Below the pieces are notes generated by a model, which made no database searches, was not told the origin of the DNA, and saw nothing but the letters and a program-made list of their open reading frames with translations. Below are positions 13,008-20,816 of a stretch of 22,927 bases of DNA, piece after piece. The translations under genes were made by a program, and so were the position numbers. Source of the DNA: an uncultured Oscillospiraceae bacterium (lineage in GTDB: Bacteria > Bacillota > Clostridia > Oscillospirales > Oscillospiraceae); contig CAJTWF010000039.1 in the NCBI GenBank assembly GCA_910579965.1, forward strand, positions 1 through 22,927, in the 5' to 3' direction. The first letter of the stretch is position 1; each line of letters starts with the position of its first letter.

Positions 13008-14117
13008 ATGAGGAAGACGTTCTGCAAGGCAGTTGTTCTGGCCGCCATGGCCGCTATTTTCCTGACCGCTACGGCCGCGGCCGCAGAGACCGGCACCGTC
13101 ACCGGCAGCTCCCTCCGCATCCGGCAGGAGCCCTCCACCCAGTCGGAGGCCCTGGCCCAGCTCAACGCCGGCACCCAGGTCCAGATTCTGGACGATCTGG
13201 GCGACTGGTACCAGATCAGCTGGGGCAGCTACTCCGGCTACGTCTCCGCCGACTACATAAGCCGCTCCTCCACCTCCACCAGCACCCCCGCCGCCCCCGC
13301 CCCCTTCGCCCAGGCGGCCATCGGCCAGCTGGGCGCGGTTACCGGCACGGGCGTGAACTTCCGCTCCGCCCCCTCCACGGACGCCTCTGTCTACTACATC
13401 CTCAGCCAGGGCTCCCAGATGACCATCACCGGCGTGTCCGATGGCTGGTGCAAAATGGATGACGGCAGCCAGGAGGGCTATGTCAACGCCGACTATGTGT
13501 CTGTCAACGGCATCCCCCTGGTGGATCCCAAGGGCATCATTACCGGCGACTGCGTGAACATCCGCTCCATCCCCTCCACGGACGGCGACATTGTCTCCAA
13601 GGTCTACGGCGGCGCGCTGGTGGATCTGCTGAGCCTGGAGAACGGCTGGTACGCCGTGTCCTACGGCGGCGCGGTTGGCTACATAAGAAACGACTGTCTC
13701 TCCGTCTACACCGGCAGCAGCGCCAGCGGCGTGGGCGCGGCCATTGCTGAGACCGCGCTCCAGTACCTGGGCACCCCCTACGCCTACGGCGGGGCCTCCT
13801 CCAGAGGGTTTGACTGCTCCGGCTTCACCATGTACGTGCTCAGCCAGCACGGCTACAGCGCCCCCCACTCCGCCACCTCCCAGTGGAACAGCACAGGCAC
13901 CTATGTGGAGCGCTCTGACCTCCAGCCCGGAGATCTGGTCCTGTTCTGCGATCCCTCCCGGAGCAACGGCAAGGCCTGCTCCCATGTGGGCATCTATATT
14001 GGCGACAACGAGTTTGTCCACGCCTCCTCCGGCTCCAGCGGCAAGTATGTGCGCATCAGCAGCCTCAGCGAGGACTATTACAACGGCTACTACGTGGGCG
14101 CCAAGCGGGTGGCCTGA
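13008..14117 (+). CDS. Secreted SH3b(x3)-NlpC/P60 peptidoglycan endopeptidase
   Basis: A 369-residue exported protein that cleaves peptide stems of peptidoglycan. A signal peptide (MRKTFCKAVVLAAMAAIFLTATAAAA) is followed by three bacterial SH3 domains at about 27-85, 107-165 and 176-234, each with the V-T-G-x-x-x-N/L-x-R-x-x-P-S-T pattern, which bind cell wall. The NlpC/P60 domain occupies about 243-369, with catalytic C270 (FDCSGFTMYV), H326 (SHVGIYIGD) and H338 (EFVHASS). ATG at 13008 is preferred over 12981 because GGAAGGA lies 8 bp upstream and the signal peptide begins there. A Ser/Thr/Pro/Ala linker joins the first two SH3 domains. It is probably co-transcribed with the small gene before it and ends at a strong terminator. 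Confidence 0.93.
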   Translation: MRKTFCKAVVLAAMAAIFLTATAAAAETGTVTGSSLRIRQEPSTQSEALAQLNAGTQVQILDDLGDWYQISWGSYSGYVSADYISRSSTSTSTPAAPAPFAQAAIGQLGAVTGTGVNFRSAPSTDASVYYILSQGSQMTITGVSDGWCKMDDGSQEGYVNADYVSVNGIPLVDPKGIITGDCVNIRSIPSTDGDIVSKVYGGALVDLLSLENGWYAVSYGGAVGYIRNDCLSVYTGSSASGVGAAIAETALQYLGTPYAYGGASSRGFDCSGFTMYVLSQHGYSAPHSATSQWNSTGTYVERSDLQPGDLVLFCDPSRSNGKACSHVGIYIGDNEFVHASSGSSGKYVRISSLSEDYYNGYYVGAKRVA

Positions 14118-14141
14118 GCGCCGCCTCTCATCTGAAAATGG

Positions 14142-14175
14142 ACATGCCGTGCCCCGTGGGGCGCGGCATGTTTTC
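14142..14175 (+). terminator. Intrinsic terminator after the NlpC/P60 gene
   Basis: 14-bp stem (ACATGCCGTGCCCC at 14142-14155 with 14158-14171; one G-U pair), 2-bp loop, followed by TTTCC. Confidence 0.85.
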
Positions 14176-14308
14176 CGTATTTGGGGGACAGGAAGCTTAT
14201 TCCAGGCGGCTCTGGATCAGCTGACATACAGGGAGCGCCGGCGCGCCCCTGTGCCCGGAACCCCCTTCTTGACGGCGCGGCGGGGAACCGGAGCGCATTT
14301 TCTCCCGG

Positions 14309-14364
14309 TTGCTTTTTTCCGCGGGCTGTGATAAGATGTGCCAAAGGCCCCGGAGAAGCCGGGG
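14309..14364 (+). promoter_or_regulatory. Promoter and short leader of the M42 peptidase gene
   Basis: TTGCTT (14309-14314), 17 bp, TAAGAT (14332-14337) is a modest promoter match. A small hairpin CCCCGG/CCGGGG (14348-14364) lies in the leader before GGGAGG and the start codon. The stretch 14176-14308 upstream shows nothing else that I can name. Confidence 0.5.
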
Positions 14365-14399
14365 AGATCAATTCGCCAGAAGCGGGAGGAATACAGCAT

Positions 14400-15443
14400 A
14401 TGGAGCGCATACAGGAGCTAGTGGATTTCGCCATGGAGCAGGCCGTGGACCTGCTGGGGGTGGACAGCCCCTCGGGCTACACAAAAAACGCGGCGGAGCG
14501 GGTGATGGCCGTTTACCGTCAGATGGGCTACAGGCCGGAGATGACGGTGAAGGGCGGCGTGCTGGTGTGCCTGAATCCGGACGCGCCGGAGGCGGACAGC
14601 ATTCTGCTGGAGGCTCATCTGGACACCCTGGGCGGCATGGTGAAGGAGATCTCCTCCACCGGGCGGCTGCATCTGACCAACCTGGGGGGCATGAACCCCA
14701 ACAACGGGGAGGCGGAGAATGTGCGCATCATCACCCGGTCCGGGAAGACCTATACCGGCACCTTCCAGCTGAAAAACGCCTCCATCCACGTCAACGCCAA
14801 GTACAACGACACCCGCCGCAGCTATGACGATATGGAGGTGGTCATTGACGAGGAGGTCCGCACCCCGGCGGACGTGGAGGCCCTGGGGATCATGACCGGG
14901 GACATTGTCTGCTTTGATCCCCGGACCGTGGTGACCCCCTCCGGATTCATCAAGAGCCGGTTCCTGGACGACAAGCTCTCCGTAGCCATTCTGCTGGCCC
15001 AGGCCAAGCAGGCCGCGGCGGGGGACGGGAGCCTGAACCGCCGGGTGTGGCACCATGTCACCGTATTCGAGGAGGTGGGCCACGGCGCGTCCGCCAGCGT
15101 GCCCGCCGGGGTCACGGAGGCCCTCAGCGTGGACATGGGCTGCGTGGGCGCGGGCCTGGGATGCGACGAGTTCAAGGTATCCATCTGCGCCAAGGACAGC
15201 CACGGCCCCTACCACTACGATGTGGTCAGCGGCCTCATCGACGCGGCCCGCCGGGCCGGCGCGGACTTTGCCGTGGACGTATATCCCCAGTACGGCTCCG
15301 ACGTAGAGGCCAGCCTCCGGGCCGGCCACGACATCCGCCACGGCCTCATCGGCCCCGGCGTATACGCCTCCCACGGCTACGAGCGCAGCCACCGCCGGGG
15401 CGTGGAGAACACCCTGAAGCTGCTGGACGCCTACCTGGCATAA
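14400..15443 (+). CDS. M42-family metallopeptidase (glutamyl aminopeptidase-like)
   Basis: A 347-residue cytoplasmic di-metal aminopeptidase (M42, TET/PepA-like) that trims peptides. All expected metal and catalytic residues are visible: H73 and D75 (EAHLDTLGG), D190/D191 (FLDDKLS), E224-E225 (VFEEVGHGAS), D245 (SVDMGCVG) and H325 (SHGYERSH). ATG at 14400 is used because GGGAGG lies about 10 bp upstream; the frame is open 73 codons further back through the promoter region and has no start signal there. Length is normal for the family. It is a single-gene unit, convergent with gatD and separated from it by a strong hairpin. Confidence 0.94.
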   Translation: MERIQELVDFAMEQAVDLLGVDSPSGYTKNAAERVMAVYRQMGYRPEMTVKGGVLVCLNPDAPEADSILLEAHLDTLGGMVKEISSTGRLHLTNLGGMNPNNGEAENVRIITRSGKTYTGTFQLKNASIHVNAKYNDTRRSYDDMEVVIDEEVRTPADVEALGIMTGDIVCFDPRTVVTPSGFIKSRFLDDKLSVAILLAQAKQAAAGDGSLNRRVWHHVTVFEEVGHGASASVPAGVTEALSVDMGCVGAGLGCDEFKVSICAKDSHGPYHYDVVSGLIDAARRAGADFAVDVYPQYGSDVEASLRAGHDIRHGLIGPGVYASHGYERSHRRGVENTLKLLDAYLA

Positions 15444-15461
15444 GCTCTCCCCCAATGAAAG

Positions 15462-15501
15462 ACCCCGCCGTCTTCTCCAAAGACGGCGGGGTGTTATTTT
15501 G
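15462..15501 (+). terminator. Intrinsic terminator between the M42 gene and gatD (probably bidirectional)
   Basis: 13-bp perfect stem (ACCCCGCCGTCTT at 15462-15474 with 15480-15492), 5-base loop, then GTTATTTT on the plus strand. On the minus strand it is followed by CTTTCATT, so it may also serve gatD. Confidence 0.88.
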
Positions 15502-16233
15502 CTATTTTCCAATCCGGGCCTGAAGCTCCGCCAGGGTCACCTGGTAGGCCTCCCGCTCGTGGGGCAGCACGGGCAGACGCTCCGGCGCCTCCCAGCCCTT
15601 CCGGGCGAAGAGGCGGCGGAGGACGAGGTCCAGGAAGTCCGGGTTCTTCACCAGAACCGGGCCGGTGATGTGGGTGGCCAGCACGTCTCCGGACACATAT
15701 CCCTCCGGCCCGTGGTCCGCCTCGTTGCCAAAGCCCAGGGGCAGCTCCCGGAAGAGGGGGTTGGTGATCCCCCGGGTGACGCTGCACTTGTTCATAAAGC
15801 CCACCGCCGGCGCGTCCCACAGCGCGGGCAGGGCCACCACGTCCTCGGGTACCCGCCTCTCCGTCTCCACGGTGGTAAAATCCGCCAGGGCCAGACCCGG
15901 CCAGACCCGGCCCGCCGCGCCGGTCACGGACGCGCCCAGGGTCTCCATGGCGTTTCCAGTGAAGAGGACCAGGGCTCCCCGGTCCACAGCGGCCAGGAGG
16001 GCGTCCCGGTGGGGGAGCAGGCCCTCCATGGCCCGCTTCTGTCCCCGCTCCGTGCCCGCGCCCATGTAGATCATGTCCGCTCCGGCGAAGTCCGGGGCTT
16101 CTCCCGCCGCCGCGGCCCGGAGGGATACAGTCACGCCCAGGGCCTCCAGGTGGCGGCGCAGCACCGCCAGGTTGGCGTACTCGCCGTAGAGGCTCATAAA
16201 CTCTGGGTACAGGTGCAGAATGGTCAGTTCCAT
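15502..16233 (-). CDS. gatD: GatD-like lipid II isoglutaminyl synthase subunit, catalytic Cys replaced by Thr
   Basis: A 243-residue class I glutamine amidotransferase-like protein. Partnered with MurT, GatD normally hydrolyses glutamine to supply ammonia for amidating the D-glutamate of lipid II. The N-terminus (ELTILHLYPEFMSLYGEYAN) and the H188 region (THITGPVLVKNPDF) fit GatD, and the length equals that of the S. aureus protein. At the nucleophile elbow, however, the sequence is VLFTGNAMETLG: T92 stands where the family has Cys (C94 in S. aureus) in a CGG motif, and the Gln/Tyr positions after it also differ. The fold and His remain. Thus it may use free ammonia, act as a structural partner, or have another nucleophile. 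It lies 13 bp after murT; its GGAGGAG overlaps the murT stop, indicating coupling. Confidence 0.82.
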   Translation of the reverse strand: MELTILHLYPEFMSLYGEYANLAVLRRHLEALGVTVSLRAAAAGEAPDFAGADMIYMGAGTERGQKRAMEGLLPHRDALLAAVDRGALVLFTGNAMETLGASVTGAAGRVWPGLALADFTTVETERRVPEDVVALPALWDAPAVGFMNKCSVTRGITNPLFRELPLGFGNEADHGPEGYVSGDVLATHITGPVLVKNPDFLDLVLRRLFARKGWEAPERLPVLPHEREAYQVTLAELQARIGK

Positions 16234-16246
16234 GGTGATCTCCTCC

Positions 16247-17578
16247 TCACTGGTCCCGCCGGACCAGATTCAGCAGCTTGTCCCGGTCGGAGAAGCAGGT
16301 CACCACATACAGCGGCTCCTGCCCGCCGTCCTCCGCCAGGGCGTTGGCGGCCTGGGCCACGGCGTCATAGCAGACGATCCTCTCCGGCGGTATGCCAGTG
16401 TAGTCGAACCGCAGGGCCAGATCGTTGACGTACTTCCCGCACAGGATCACCTTCTCCACGTGGTCCCGATTGAGCAGGTCAAAGTCGATGTCCCAGAGCC
16501 AGCTGGTCTCGCCGGTGAAGTACTTCCGGCTGATGGCGTCCACGATGATGAGCACACGGCAGGGCTCCTCCGTGCGGGCGATATAGCCCAGGTTGGTGTC
16601 GTAGGCCACAGAGTTCTCGTGCTTGCTGGTGAGGAGGGTGCCGTGGTGCCCGCCCAGGGTGAACTGGACCATGCGGCCGTTTTTCAGCACGTAGTTGTTG
16701 ATGACCCTGGCCATGGTCTCCCGGTCCGCCCCGGCCAGGGAGCAGACGGACCATGCGGCCAGGATGTTGTAGACGTTGTAGATACTCTTGAAGGCCAGGG
16801 AGATCTCCGTCTCCCCGTCCAGGGTGAGCGTCCCCGCCGGGAGGTCCAGGGCCGTGACGGCGAAATCCGGGTCATGGCGGCAGTGGCCGCAGCTGCGGCA
16901 GCGGTAGTGGCCGATGTGCTCATAGTGGTAGCAGCTGTAGTCCATGGGTCCGCCGCAGAGGGGACAGCGGGCCCCGTCGTGGTACACGCCCCGGTGGTCT
17001 TTGGTGCTGATGGAGCACTCCTCCAGGCCGAACCACTTCACCCGCCCGTGGTCCCGGGCAAAGCAGGACACCAGGGGGTCGTCGGCGTTGAGGACCAGGG
17101 TGGTATCCGGGTGGATGGCGGGGAGGATGGCGTCATAGACCCACTCCGGGTGGCCGTTGCGGGTGAGCTGGTCCCGGTAGAGGTTGGTGATGACGAAGTG
17201 GGTGGGGTGGAAGAAGCGGAAGGAGCGGCGGGCGTAGCGCTCATCGCTCTCCAGCAGCAGCACGTCCCCCCGCATCCGGCCGGAGAGCGAGCTGCTGCAC
17301 AGGATGAGGGTGGTCACGCCCTCAATCTGGTTGGAGCCCTCCTCGTTGTACACCACGGTCCTGCCGCTTGCGCGGAGGATGGCGGCAATCATCTCCACGG
17401 TGGAGGTCTTTCCGTTGCTGCCGGTGACGGCGATGATGCAGCCGGGCAGCTTCACCCGGCCCAGCACATCCGGGCAGATTTTCAGGGCGTACTGGCCGGG
17501 CAGGCTGCTGCCCTTGCCCACCAGCTTGCCGATGAAGCGGAGGAGCTTGCAGACGATAATAGCCAGGATCATTCTCAT
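16247..17578 (-). CDS. murT: MurT-type Mur ligase, lipid II isoglutaminyl synthase synthetase subunit
   Basis: A 443-residue cytoplasmic Mur-ligase-like enzyme that activates the D-Glu carboxylate of lipid II with ATP for amidation. The ATP loop GSNGKTST is at residues 53-60. The zinc ribbon inserted in the central domain, diagnostic for MurT, has C205-x2-C208 and C227-x2-C230 (CPLCGG, CRSCGH). The C-terminal DUF1727 region follows, with IIVDAISRKYFTGETSWLWDID. A short hydrophobic N-terminus (MRMILAIIVCKLLRFIG) precedes the catalytic domain. ATG at 17578 is chosen because AGGGAG precedes it; an ATG 11 codons upstream has no such site. It is followed directly by gatD on the same strand. An interspersed repeat occupies its immediate 5' region, and no clear promoter is visible. 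Confidence 0.94.
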   Translation of the reverse strand: MRMILAIIVCKLLRFIGKLVGKGSSLPGQYALKICPDVLGRVKLPGCIIAVTGSNGKTSTVEMIAAILRASGRTVVYNEEGSNQIEGVTTLILCSSSLSGRMRGDVLLLESDERYARRSFRFFHPTHFVITNLYRDQLTRNGHPEWVYDAILPAIHPDTTLVLNADDPLVSCFARDHGRVKWFGLEECSISTKDHRGVYHDGARCPLCGGPMDYSCYHYEHIGHYRCRSCGHCRHDPDFAVTALDLPAGTLTLDGETEISLAFKSIYNVYNILAAWSVCSLAGADRETMARVINNYVLKNGRMVQFTLGGHHGTLLTSKHENSVAYDTNLGYIARTEEPCRVLIIVDAISRKYFTGETSWLWDIDFDLLNRDHVEKVILCGKYVNDLALRFDYTGIPPERIVCYDAVAQAANALAEDGGQEPLYVVTCFSDRDKLLNLVRRDQ

Positions 17579-17608
17579 TGGGGCAACTCTCCCTCTGTTT
17601 TTTGTTAT

Positions 17609-17653
17609 CATTCTTTTTCTTAAAAGAAAAAGGAATCAAAAAAGAATTTTAGA
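17609..17653. repeat. Interspersed AT-rich repeat, copy B
   Basis: A 45-bp segment closely matching copy A at 7347-7390 in the same orientation. It starts with a perfect small palindrome (CTTTTTCTT/AAGAAAAAG at 17613-17632). It lies in the 145-bp gap upstream of murT; the rest of that gap shows no other feature. Confidence 0.6.
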
Positions 17654-17723
17654 GACTCTGGCGGTTCAGCGCTTTCCGCGAGGCCGGTCCCCACAGCCGG
17701 GATGATTTTCTTTGTACGCAAAC

Positions 17724-18404
17724 CTAATCCGCCAGAAATGCCTCCACCGCCCGGTTAAAGGCCTCCGGGTTTTTGGCGGCAATGAAGTGGTCCCCAGGGA
17801 TCCGCTCCAGTCTGGCGTTGGGGAGGCTGGCGGCGATGCTTTGGGTGTGCCGGTCCCGAATCATATCCCTGGTCCCAACAATCACCAGGGTGGGGACCCG
17901 CAGTGCGCTCAGCGCCGCCGGGTTGATGTGGGGCTCCTTGACCATCAGCCCCAGAATCTCGGCGTTCTGCCGGGCCTGGGGACTCCTCCGGGCGAAGAGA
18001 GAGGCGATGCGCCAGCCCAGCACAATGGGGATCTGCACATGGGCCTTCACCCCGGCGGGGCTCAGGTTGGCCCCGTTCAGCACCAGCCGCCGGATCCGCT
18101 CCTGGTGGGCCAGCGCGAAGGTGAGGGCGATGTTGCCCCCGTCGCTGAAGCCCAGAACGTCCGCTTTTTCGATGCCCTGGCCGTCCATGAAGTCCAGAAG
18201 GTCCCGGGCAAACTGGGCCATGGTGAAGGGCGCGTCCCCTCGGGGGGACTGGCCGTGGCCCCGGGTGTCCAGGGCGTAGACTGTGCGGAACGCGGAGAAA
18301 TGGTCCAGCTGGCGGGCAAAGTAGCTCCCGTCCTCGCCGTTGCCGTGGAGCAGCAGCAGGGGCGGTCCGTCTCCCCGGCGGACAAAGTGCGGGACGTATG
18401 CCAT
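17724..18404 (-). CDS. Alpha/beta-fold hydrolase
   Basis: A 226-residue soluble alpha/beta hydrolase, esterase- or lactonase-like; the substrate is unknown. The oxyanion motif LLLLHGNGED is at residues 16-25, the nucleophile elbow GFSDGGN gives S87, and the acid and base are D180 (IVGTRD) and H206 (PGDHF), so the triad is complete. The lid region (about 110-165) is short. ATG at 18404 is chosen because AGGAGAGG lies just upstream; a GTG at 18479 overlapping the mnmG stop (GTGA) is an alternative that would add 25 residues of unlikely sequence. It lies 71 bp after mnmG on the same strand and may be co-transcribed with it. Confidence 0.9.
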   Translation of the reverse strand: MAYVPHFVRRGDGPPLLLLHGNGEDGSYFARQLDHFSAFRTVYALDTRGHGQSPRGDAPFTMAQFARDLLDFMDGQGIEKADVLGFSDGGNIALTFALAHQERIRRLVLNGANLSPAGVKAHVQIPIVLGWRIASLFARRSPQARQNAEILGLMVKEPHINPAALSALRVPTLVIVGTRDMIRDRHTQSIAASLPNARLERIPGDHFIAAKNPEAFNRAVEAFLAD

Positions 18405-18475
18405 GGGCGTCCTCTCCTGTTTGATAGATATTTTATCAGCAGTCATCTTTGCAGGCGGAGATGAGAAGGCGCCGC

Positions 18476-20341
18476 TCACCGCTCCAGCCAGATCATCAGC
18501 GCCGCCACGTCCGCCGGGGATACGCCGGAGATCCGGGCCGCCTGGCCCAGATTCAGCGGCCGCACGGCGGCCAGCTTCTCCCGGGCCTCCAGCCGCAGCC
18601 CCTGAATGGAGCCGTAGTCCAGCTCCGGCGGCAGGGCCCGCCGCTCCATGCGGCGCAGCTCCTCCACCTCCTCCATCTGCCGGCGGATGTACCCCTCGTA
18701 CTTCACGGAGATCTCCACCTGCTCCGCCACCTCGGCGGACAGATCCGGCATGTCCGGGTCAAACTGCCGCAGATCCCTGTAGCGGACCTGGGGCCGCCGC
18801 AGCAGGGCCGCCAGGGGTGCGCCGTCGGAGACGGGCGTGGTGCCGTGCCGGGTGAGAAAGCCGTTCAGGGCCGGGGAGGGGGCCACGCCATGGGCGTTCA
18901 GCCGCTTGATCTCCCGGGCCACGGCGGCGTACTTGGCCTCCACCCGGGCCATCCGCTCCTCCGACACCAGCCCCAGTCGTCGGCCCACCGGGCAGAGGCG
19001 GGCATCCGCGTTGTCCTGGCGCAGCAGCAGCCGGTACTCGCTGCGGCTGGTCATCATGCGGTAGGGCTCGTCCGTGCCCTTGGTGACCAGATCGTCAATG
19101 AGGGCTCCAATGTAGCTCTGGCCCCGGGAGAGGATCAGGGGCTCCCGTCCGTCCAGGGCCAGGGCGGCGTTGGCCCCGGCCACAAAGCCCTGGACCGCCG
19201 CCTCCTCGTAGCCCGAGGAGCCGCAGAACTGCCCCGCCCCGTACAGGCCCGGGATCCGCTTTGTCTCCAGGGTTGGGCGCAGCTCCAGGGGGTCCACGCA
19301 GTCGTACTCAATGGCGTAGGCCGGGCGCATCATCTCCGCCCGCTCCAGGCCGGGAATGGTGTGGAGCATCTCCAGCTGCACCTCCTCCGGCATGGCGGAG
19401 GAGAAGCCCTGGATATACAGCTCCTCCGTATCCAGGCCCATGGGCTCGATGAACAGCTGGTGGCGGGGCTTGTCCGCGAACCGGGTCACCTTGGTCTCAA
19501 TGGAGGGGCAGTACCGGGGCCCCACCCCCTCGATAGCCCCGCTGTGCATGGGGGAGCGGTACAGGTTCTGCCGGATGATCCGGTGGGTGTCCTCATTGGT
19601 GTAGGTGAGGTAGCACACGGCCCGGTTGACCGGGGCCTCCCTGGTCTCAAAGGAGAAGGGCATGGTATCCAGGTCCCCGTCCTGGCGCTCCATTTTGGAG
19701 AAATCCACGGTGCGGGCGTTGACCCGGGGCGGGGTGCCGGTCTTGAACCGGCGCAGGGAGAGACCCAGCTCCCGCAGGCAGTCCGTCAGGGCCTGGGCGG
19801 CGAACATACCGTCCGGCCCGCCCGCCCGGACGCACTGGCCCACAATGGTCCTACCGTTTAAGTAGGTGCCGGAGCAGACGATGGCCGCGTCCACCGCGAA
19901 CGCCGCCCCGGTCTGGAGGACCACATGGCTCACCCGGCCCCCGGTCAGGCGGATGGCGGTGACCTCCCCCTGGCGGAGGGTCAGGTTCTCCTGGCGCTCC
20001 AGGGTGCGCTTCATGATCTCCTGGTACCGCCGCCGGTCCGCCTGGGCCCGGAGGCTGTGGACGGCGGGGCCCTTGCCCCGGTTGAGGAGCCGGTACTGGA
20101 TGCAGGCCTCGTCGGCGGCCCGGGCCATCTCGCCGCCCAGGGCGTCCAGCTCCCGGACCAGGTGGCCCTTACCGGTGCCGCCAATGGCCGGGTTGCAGGG
20201 CATGTTGCCCACCGCGTCCAGGTTGATGGTAAAGCAGATGGTCCGCTTGCCCATACGGGCGGCGGCCAGGGCGGCCTCGATGCCGGCGTGGCCCGCGCCG
20301 ATCACCGCGATATCGTATTGTCCGGCGGAAAATTCTCTCAT
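18476..20341 (-). CDS. mnmG: tRNA uridine-5-carboxymethylaminomethyl modification enzyme MnmG (GidA)
   Basis: A 621-residue FAD-dependent enzyme that, with MnmE, modifies uridine 34 of tRNAs reading two-fold degenerate codons. The FAD-binding motif GAGHAG is at residues 15-20. The family signatures CNPAIGGTGKGHLVRELDAL (near 49) and GPRYCPSIETKV are present, along with GLYGAGQFCGSSGYEEAAVQG. The C-terminal helical domain (YEGYIRRQMEEVEELRRMER) is intact, and length is normal. ATG at 20341 follows AAAGGA. A promoter with an extended -10 lies about 45 bp upstream. It is divergent from glyS; mnmE is not in the window, and the gene is not in the common rpmH-rnpA-mnmE-mnmG cluster here. Confidence 0.97.
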   Translation of the reverse strand: MREFSAGQYDIAVIGAGHAGIEAALAAARMGKRTICFTINLDAVGNMPCNPAIGGTGKGHLVRELDALGGEMARAADEACIQYRLLNRGKGPAVHSLRAQADRRRYQEIMKRTLERQENLTLRQGEVTAIRLTGGRVSHVVLQTGAAFAVDAAIVCSGTYLNGRTIVGQCVRAGGPDGMFAAQALTDCLRELGLSLRRFKTGTPPRVNARTVDFSKMERQDGDLDTMPFSFETREAPVNRAVCYLTYTNEDTHRIIRQNLYRSPMHSGAIEGVGPRYCPSIETKVTRFADKPRHQLFIEPMGLDTEELYIQGFSSAMPEEVQLEMLHTIPGLERAEMMRPAYAIEYDCVDPLELRPTLETKRIPGLYGAGQFCGSSGYEEAAVQGFVAGANAALALDGREPLILSRGQSYIGALIDDLVTKGTDEPYRMMTSRSEYRLLLRQDNADARLCPVGRRLGLVSEERMARVEAKYAAVAREIKRLNAHGVAPSPALNGFLTRHGTTPVSDGAPLAALLRRPQVRYRDLRQFDPDMPDLSAEVAEQVEISVKYEGYIRRQMEEVEELRRMERRALPPELDYGSIQGLRLEAREKLAAVRPLNLGQAARISGVSPADVAALMIWLER

Positions 20342-20384
20342 GGACGGTTCCTTTTTCTCTGGTGTGGGGCGCTGCTTTTACGGT

Positions 20385-20393
20385 AGTATACCA
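20385..20393 (-). promoter_or_regulatory. Extended -10 promoter of mnmG
   Basis: On the minus strand TGG-TATACT (20393-20385) is an extended -10 element; the -35 region (TTTCTT at 17 bp) is poor. The start codon lies 44 bp downstream. Confidence 0.5.
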
Positions 20394-20484
20394 CAGCTTT
20401 GCAGAAAAAGAAAGTCCTGTGTACCGGGAGCCGCGGAAATCAAATTTTGCAGATGAATTTCCATGACCAAAACAAATCTTCCCC

Positions 20485-20513
20485 TTGACATCTATAGAAA
20501 AAAATGATAAAGT
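20485..20513 (+). promoter_or_regulatory. Promoter of the glyS T-box transcript
   Basis: TTGACA (20485-20490), 17 bp, TAAAGT (20508-20513). The -35 box is exact and the -10 box matches 4 of 6. Transcription would begin near 20520, just before T-box stem I. Confidence 0.7.
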
Positions 20514-20519
20514 GTCCCC

Positions 20520-20753
20520 CATAAAGGCGTTGAGGAGAAGAAGTACTTCCGGGCGGATCGTCAGAGAGGGGACGGCTGGTGCAAGTCCCTGTGAAGCGCG
20601 GGAGGAAGGGCGTCTCTGAGCTGCGGGGAGGCAATGCCCCGCCGGGAGCCACCGTTACTGGCAGTGAGTGCGGGCCTGCGGCCCGAATTCAGGTGGAACC
20701 ACGGACAGAAACTGTTCGCCCTGAGCCGGCTGGCTCGGGGCGATTTTTATTTT
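20520..20753 (+). ncRNA. Glycine T-box riboswitch leader of glyS
   Basis: A short T-box leader of the glycine type. Stem I contains the CAGAGAGG...CTGGTGCAAG apical elements, and the specifier region GAAG-GGC-GTCTC has GGC (Gly) at 20609-20611. The conserved CACCGTTACTGGCAGTGAGTG element spans 20650-20670, and the T-box bulge AGGTGGAACCACGG starts at 20691. A terminator stem (20716-20727 with 20732-20743, then TTTTTATTTT) ends the leader. Uncharged tRNA-Gly would stabilise the antiterminator and allow glyS expression. Confidence 0.95.
20716..20753 (+). terminator. Regulatory terminator of the Gly T-box
   Basis: TCGCCCTGAGCC pairs with GGCTCGGGGCGA (one G-U pair) around GGCT, followed by TTTTTATTTT. 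It forms when tRNA-Gly is charged. Confidence 0.9.
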
Positions 20754-20816
20754 CACCGGCGATTATTTTCCGCCCCTCCAGCCAATATTATGTATGGAAA
20801 AGGAGCGTAAGAAATC

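Noticed and set aside
15502..16233. CobB/CobQ-type cobyric acid synthase
   Set aside because: The protein is far shorter than CobQ and sits directly after murT; only the GATase fold is shared.
16220..17623. A 467-codon open frame opposite murT
   Set aside because: Antisense shadow; MurT on the other strand has ATP loop and zinc ribbon.
18449..19861. A 470-codon open frame on the plus strand opposite mnmG
   Set aside because: It is the antisense of a gene with full MnmG motifs, is Gly/His/Val-rich as expected from GC-rich antisense frames, and has no family features.
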